A stretch of DNA of 64,000 nucleotides from assembly GCA_963696025.1 (NCBI GenBank), contig CAVOII010000014.1, positions 434,001 through 498,000 on the forward strand, written 5' to 3'. This document shows, in pieces, positions 60,528 through 64,000 of this stretch (the stretch's first letter is position 1; every line of letters begins with the position of its first letter). Both the position numbers and the translations under genes were made by a program. The DNA is from JABCYV01 sp963696025 (GTDB taxonomy: Bacteria; Acidobacteriota; Terriglobia; Terriglobales; Acidobacteriaceae). The notes beneath the pieces were generated by a model. That model saw only the letters and a program-made list of their open reading frames with translations. It was not told the DNA's origin and searched no databases.

Positions 60528-61652
60528 CTAAACCGGCAGCTCTTCCTGAGACCATCCGGGAATCTCGGGCTTGGCCTCGGCCGTGAGGTCGAGGATCAGC
60601 TTCTCCAGCACGAAACGCTTGCTCACCGGATTTGAACGCAGCGCGAGATCGGTTTTCGCTAGCAGCCTGATTGCGCGGGTGAGCTCGCGTTTTGACTTAT
60701 AACGGCGAGCTTGCTTAATAATGTCATCGGCGGCGAATGGGGGTACGCGGAATCCCTGCCAAAGCGCGGCCCAGAGCATACGCTGGTCGCGGACGTTGCG
60801 CTCCAAAATCACCAGCATCTGACGAAAGGTCTTGGCCAGCATATAGAGATGCCCGATCGCAGCTTCGTCGCCCTCGCCTGTGGTCAGGATTGCATCCAGC
60901 ATCTCCAGCGCCCGCACCCGATCTTTCGAGGAGATCGCGTCCGTCAGCTCGTATAAGGATCGCTGCTTGGCGGCGAGCACCATCGTCTCCACATCGCTCA
61001 GGGTGACGCGCTTTTTCTCCCCTACGTAGAGAATCAGCTTCTCCAGTTCGTTGGAGATCATCATCATGTCGCCGCCCAAGGCGTCCACCAATTCGCGGGC
61101 GGCGTCAGGGTCGATTTTCACCGCCTGCGTGCCGCAGTATTCTCCGATCCACCGCACCGCCTCGCCTTCTTCCACCCGCGCAAGCTCCACGATCGCGCAA
61201 TACTGACCCATGGTCTCGCGGATGCGCTGGTATCGGTCTTTATCGGTCATATCCATGCGCCGGGCATCGGCGGGAATACTGATATGGTCGGCGACAAAGA
61301 TCAAGACCGCAGCCGGATTGGAATCTTTGCAGTAGGCCTCGATAGATGCGAGCTTCTCGTCATTCGATCCGCGCCCAAACAAGTGCTTCACTCCGCGAAT
61401 GAAAAATACCTGAAATGGCGCCATCAGCGAGGGCGTCCGCGCCCGATCGAGAATCTCCGGCAGATCGGTCTCTGCCAGATCAAATTCGAACAAGCTGAAA
61501 TCGCGAAGGTCAGCGGGCACAAGATGTTCCAGAATTGCTTCCCGGCACCGCTTGCGGAAAAACACCTCATCCCCCACGAAGACATACGCCGGACGCAGCT
61601 TGCGAGCTTCCACTTCGGAAACAAAGCGGTCTGCCTGAGCGAAAGCCCGCAT
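60528..61652 (-). CDS. holA: DNA polymerase III subunit delta
   Basis: A 374-residue protein of the usual HolA length. It has the N-terminal AYVFVGDEVFFRKRCREAIL, the diverged AAA+ core, and the helical C-terminal clamp-loader part (VRALEMLDAILTTGEGDEAA; AKTFRQMLVILERN). Delta opens the sliding clamp ring. The start ATG overlaps the lptE stop (TGATG at 61650-61654), a pairing conserved in many genomes. Confidence 0.92.
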   Translation of the reverse strand: MRAFAQADRFVSEVEARKLRPAYVFVGDEVFFRKRCREAILEHLVPADLRDFSLFEFDLAETDLPEILDRARTPSLMAPFQVFFIRGVKHLFGRGSNDEKLASIEAYCKDSNPAAVLIFVADHISIPADARRMDMTDKDRYQRIRETMGQYCAIVELARVEEGEAVRWIGEYCGTQAVKIDPDAARELVDALGGDMMMISNELEKLILYVGEKKRVTLSDVETMVLAAKQRSLYELTDAISSKDRVRALEMLDAILTTGEGDEAAIGHLYMLAKTFRQMLVILERNVRDQRMLWAALWQGFRVPPFAADDIIKQARRYKSKRELTRAIRLLAKTDLALRSNPVSKRFVLEKLILDLTAEAKPEIPGWSQEELPV

Positions 61653-62173
61653 CAGAAGCCCTCCAGAATGTCCGACACTACGGTACGCGCGAACTCGCGC
61701 GACAGGCGATCCAGAGCGGGCGAGTCCTCCTGGAAGAAACTATTCAGCGTCTGTGAAACTTGATATTGCTCGCGAAAGACGTAGGAAGGGTTTTCGTACA
61801 GAACCTTACCTTTTTTGTCGGTGAGAGAAACTTTCATGCTCACCCCCACCATGGCGCTGGCTGTACGACCCGTCTGAGAGTCATAGGTGAGCGGCGTGAA
61901 CGAAGTGCCCAGCACCGTGCCGCTCAAGGTTGCATCCGCGTCACTGCTAGCTTCATTCACAATGTGGTAGTGAGTGCGCGTTATCATCTCCCGTACCACG
62001 GCCGCGGTGAGCCTCTGCTCAATCTTGTAGTTCTGGGTTCCATTGACAAATCCTGGAATCGCTATCGTCTGAATGCCTTCTGGGATGGTTACAGCGTGGC
62101 CGCCCGTGTGATAGCCGCATGCTGTGGTCACCAAACAAAGCAGTCCGGTGAAAACTTCCAGCCATGGCTTCAT
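61652..62173 (-). CDS. lptE: LPS-assembly lipoprotein LptE
   Basis: The ATG at 62173 overlaps the upstream stop as ATGA and gives 173 residues; an earlier start would run into the upstream gene. A lipobox (LVTTACGYHTGG, Cys19) is followed by the LptE fold with TIAIPGFVNGTQNYKIEQRL and the late VRDVVSDILEGF-type end. LptE plugs the LptD barrel during LPS insertion. Position beside holA, as in many Gram-negatives, supports the call. Confidence 0.88.
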   Translation of the reverse strand: MKPWLEVFTGLLCLVTTACGYHTGGHAVTIPEGIQTIAIPGFVNGTQNYKIEQRLTAAVVREMITRTHYHIVNEASSDADATLSGTVLGTSFTPLTYDSQTGRTASAMVGVSMKVSLTDKKGKVLYENPSYVFREQYQVSQTLNSFFQEDSPALDRLSREFARTVVSDILEGF

Positions 62174-63249
62174 TGGATTTTCCCTCGGGGCCGGCTCGCC
62201 GCCATGGTTTCCGCGCACTCCACGGCAGTGGCCGCGGCAATGCGGAGGTTGTCAGAAGCCGCCCATAACCATAAAGCGTTAGCAAGATTGCCGTCGGGAA
62301 CGATTGACACCAGAACGTCGCCCTGCCCGGCGGCATTCACATTGCTCGGCGCATCCTCGGGAAGATGGGTAACGTTCACGTGCTCCCCGACCAGCGCTTG
62401 AGAGACTTTCTCGATATCCACTGCCTGTTCCATCTCCACGTGCACGGCGAAGGCATGCCCATGGAAGATGGGCGCCTGCACGAGCAACAGTGAGGGCTGG
62501 GGCGCGTTCTTGCCGGCAATTTGGTGGTAGTGCCTCATTATGCGACGCTCGACCGCGGCAAGCGCCGGCGCCGAGTGCTCGCCGTAACGAGTCAGCATGT
62601 TGAATGCCACCTGGGTATCGAATACGTTCTTAGGCAGTTGCTGAAACGACAGCAGGTTCACTGTCTGCTCGTGAAGTTCATCCATTCCTTTCTGTCCGTG
62701 TTGCGAAGCCGGCTCGAATACTGTGGCTACCACTCGCGCCACCTGTCCGGCTTTCTGCGCTCGCAACAGGAGAAGCGCGAGCGCGACCGCGGCGGGATGC
62801 GCCACTACAGCCGGCCCCGGTTGCAGCTCCAGCGTAAGAGTTTGCCCTAATTGCCGTTCAATCCACGGCGACCGAACCACCGCTTCCTTTTCATCCTCGA
62901 GCGCGAAGGAAAGATCGATGATGGCGCTGCCCGCCTTGCGGGCCGCCTTCCAGTTCTTCAGAGTAGACTCAGGGTCGGACGCAAAAAAAGTGAAGTCGAT
63001 ATTTTCAAACTGCTCCGTGCGCACACTCTGGATAAATGAAATCTCGTCACCCACTGTCTCCAGTTGGCCCAGTGATTCGTCATCATCCAGCAGTTTGATG
63101 TCCAGAGAGGGAAAGTTGCGGTCGTTGAGGACCTCTGCGACTTCCTTTCCCTTCAGTGTCGAGGCACCCACAATGGCCACACGATAGAGATTTGCTCCCC
63201 GCACCGGCTCGGGTTGGGCAACCACTGCGGGCTTGGAAGTTGAACTCAT
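62170..63249 (-). CDS. Aspartate-semialdehyde dehydrogenase-like protein without catalytic Cys
   Basis: The 359-residue protein has the Asd/USG-1 fold: VAIVGASTLKGKEVAEVLND (Rossmann, residues 25-44), DFTFFASDPES near 85 and SAIIDLSFALEDE near 110. The catalytic region normally reading NPNCTT is AHPAAVALALL, so the active-site cysteine is absent. It therefore cannot carry out the normal thioester chemistry and resembles USG-1-type paralogues of unknown role. It overlaps pssA and lptE by 4 bases on each side. Confidence 0.8.
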   Translation of the reverse strand: MSSTSKPAVVAQPEPVRGANLYRVAIVGASTLKGKEVAEVLNDRNFPSLDIKLLDDDESLGQLETVGDEISFIQSVRTEQFENIDFTFFASDPESTLKNWKAARKAGSAIIDLSFALEDEKEAVVRSPWIERQLGQTLTLELQPGPAVVAHPAAVALALLLLRAQKAGQVARVVATVFEPASQHGQKGMDELHEQTVNLLSFQQLPKNVFDTQVAFNMLTRYGEHSAPALAAVERRIMRHYHQIAGKNAPQPSLLLVQAPIFHGHAFAVHVEMEQAVDIEKVSQALVGEHVNVTHLPEDAPSNVNAAGQGDVLVSIVPDGNLANALWLWAASDNLRIAAATAVECAETMAASRPRGKIQ

Positions 63250-64000
63250 GAAGTCTGCGACGCCTCACGATAGGCCGGAGGAGGCGGATTATTTCGTCGG
63301 CGGAAAATCCACTGCAGGCGCCAGACCACGCCGGAGAACGTGTAGAGCAGGGCAATGCCGAACAGCACGAAACGCGAAAAAAACCATATCGACGCAAACA
63401 ACAATCCAAATAAAATGATCAGCCGGAACGGTTGGCGGGAACGGAAATCAATGTCTTTGAAGCTATAAAACCGCCACGTACTCACCATCAGATAAGCCAC
63501 CACCACCACCATGAGCATCCAGGTGATGGCAGTCCACCAGGACATGATGGGGTCCCCAACGGAAAGGTGGACGATAGCGGCGATGACTCCCGCGCCCGCA
63601 GGAATCGGCATCCCAACAAAATACTTCTTTCCCGGACGGCCCGGGTTCGACGGCTGGGGGTTCGAGGTAATGTTAAAGCGGGCCAGGCGGCTGGCACCGG
63701 CCATTAGAAACAAAAAGCTGGCGATGGCACCGAACTGCGCCAGCTTGGCGTAAAGCTCGCCGGCGTAAGCGGCCGATAACTGGCGGAAGCCCCACATCCA
63801 CGCCAGCATGGCCGGCGCGACCCCAAAAGTAATGACATCAGCGAGTGAGTCCAGTTCCTTGCCAAAATCGCTGCTGGTATGGGTGACGCGGGCAATACGC
63901 CCGTCCAAACCATCAAACAGCACGGCAAAGCCGATCGCTTTGGCCGCGTAGTCGAAATGCCACGGCTCCGCCACGCTGCCGTGGGTAACTTGCAGGATGG
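63246..64000 (-). CDS. pssA: CDP-diacylglycerol-serine O-phosphatidyltransferase (5' end outside window)
   Basis: The frame is open to the window edge; a GTG at 63974 is an internal codon, since upstream residues (ILQVTHGS) continue the family pattern. The CDP-alcohol phosphotransferase signature is complete in FDGLDGRIARVTHTSSDFG and KELDSLADVITFG, with the D-G-A-R-G-D-D order. Six or more membrane helices follow. It makes phosphatidylserine, the precursor of phosphatidylethanolamine. The C-terminus has an extra hydrophobic pair and a basic tail beyond the core. Confidence 0.9.
   Translation of the reverse strand, partial: ILQVTHGSVAEPWHFDYAAKAIGFAVLFDGLDGRIARVTHTSSDFGKELDSLADVITFGVAPAMLAWMWGFRQLSAAYAGELYAKLAQFGAIASFLFLMAGASRLARFNITSNPQPSNPGRPGKKYFVGMPIPAGAGVIAAIVHLSVGDPIMSWWTAITWMLMVVVVAYLMVSTWRFYSFKDIDFRSRQPFRLIILFGLLFASIWFFSRFVLFGIALLYTFSGVVWRLQWIFRRRNNPPPPAYREASQTS

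Noticed and set aside
1..64000. CRISPR array, toxin-antitoxin pair or prophage
   Set aside because: No regularly spaced direct repeats, no cas genes, no integrase/structural phage genes and no small two-gene toxin modules were seen; mobile DNA is limited to the IS3 and IS110 remnants.

Overview
The window looks like a chromosomal segment of an Acidobacteriota bacterium, probably class Terriglobia (Korobacter/Sulfotelmatobacter-like). This is inferred from gene content: several Ser/Thr kinases with C-terminal TPR repeats, a long exosortase-type exopolysaccharide (EPS) locus with BY-kinase, ExeA-like ATPase and NusG-like antiterminator, and the pssA/asd-like/lptE/holA block. No rRNA or ribosomal protein gene is present to confirm it.

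Region 1 (1-28985, all minus strand) is one unidirectional EPS locus. Read in transcription order it begins with a NusG/UpxY-type antiterminator and a degenerate sigma-54-activator-like regulator. The export and assembly machine follows: Wza-like exporter, outer-membrane barrel, Wzz-like chain-length protein, ExeA-like ATPase, BY-type tyrosine kinase, and an initiating sugar transferase fused to a GGDEF-like domain. Next come amino-sugar genes (Gfo/Idh dehydrogenase, N-formyltransferase, DegT aminotransferase), then glycosyltransferases and modification genes (DUF354, toroid protein, GT2, YdjC deacetylase, SxtJ, GT32, a 49-aa DUF5989 protein, carbamoyltransferase, SGNH esterase/acetyltransferase, ATP-grasp, PHP, GT2). 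A tRNA-Ser-like sequence sits inside. The locus ends with a GNAT/FemAB-like protein, an AsnB-like protein without its glutaminase cysteine, an acyltransferase and an O-antigen ligase cut by the window edge. Most neighbours overlap or are separated by only a few bases, which suggests long co-transcription helped by the antiterminator.

Region 2 (28986-36930) holds the upstream control region, a divergent LuxR-type regulator lacking its phosphoacceptor Asp, a small secreted protein with a VPDSG-CTERM-like tail and its promoter, a second DegT aminotransferase, a frameshifted secreted-protein gene, and a plus-strand group of prepilin peptidase, PAS protein and secreted coiled-coil protein.

Region 3 (36929-49395) contains three paralogous membrane Ser/Thr kinases with different C-terminal sensor/TPR parts. 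Two share an almost identical promoter placed so that the mRNA should be leaderless. The third has lost its ATG and lies next to a decayed IS3 element. A VOC protein, a receiver protein with a large insertion and a frameshifted IS110 transposase lie among them.

Region 4 (49396-64000) is mostly housekeeping and envelope genes: small secreted proteins, DinB, a lipoprotein, a TPR protein, an OmpA-like lipoprotein, uvrC, a DUF4440 remnant, a membrane metalloprotease-like protein, an MscS channel, and a tight minus-strand run (pssA, asd-like, lptE, holA, ICMT-like, arylamine N-acetyltransferase). Two families of palindromic repeats are scattered here and in region 3, two copies lying inside coding sequence.
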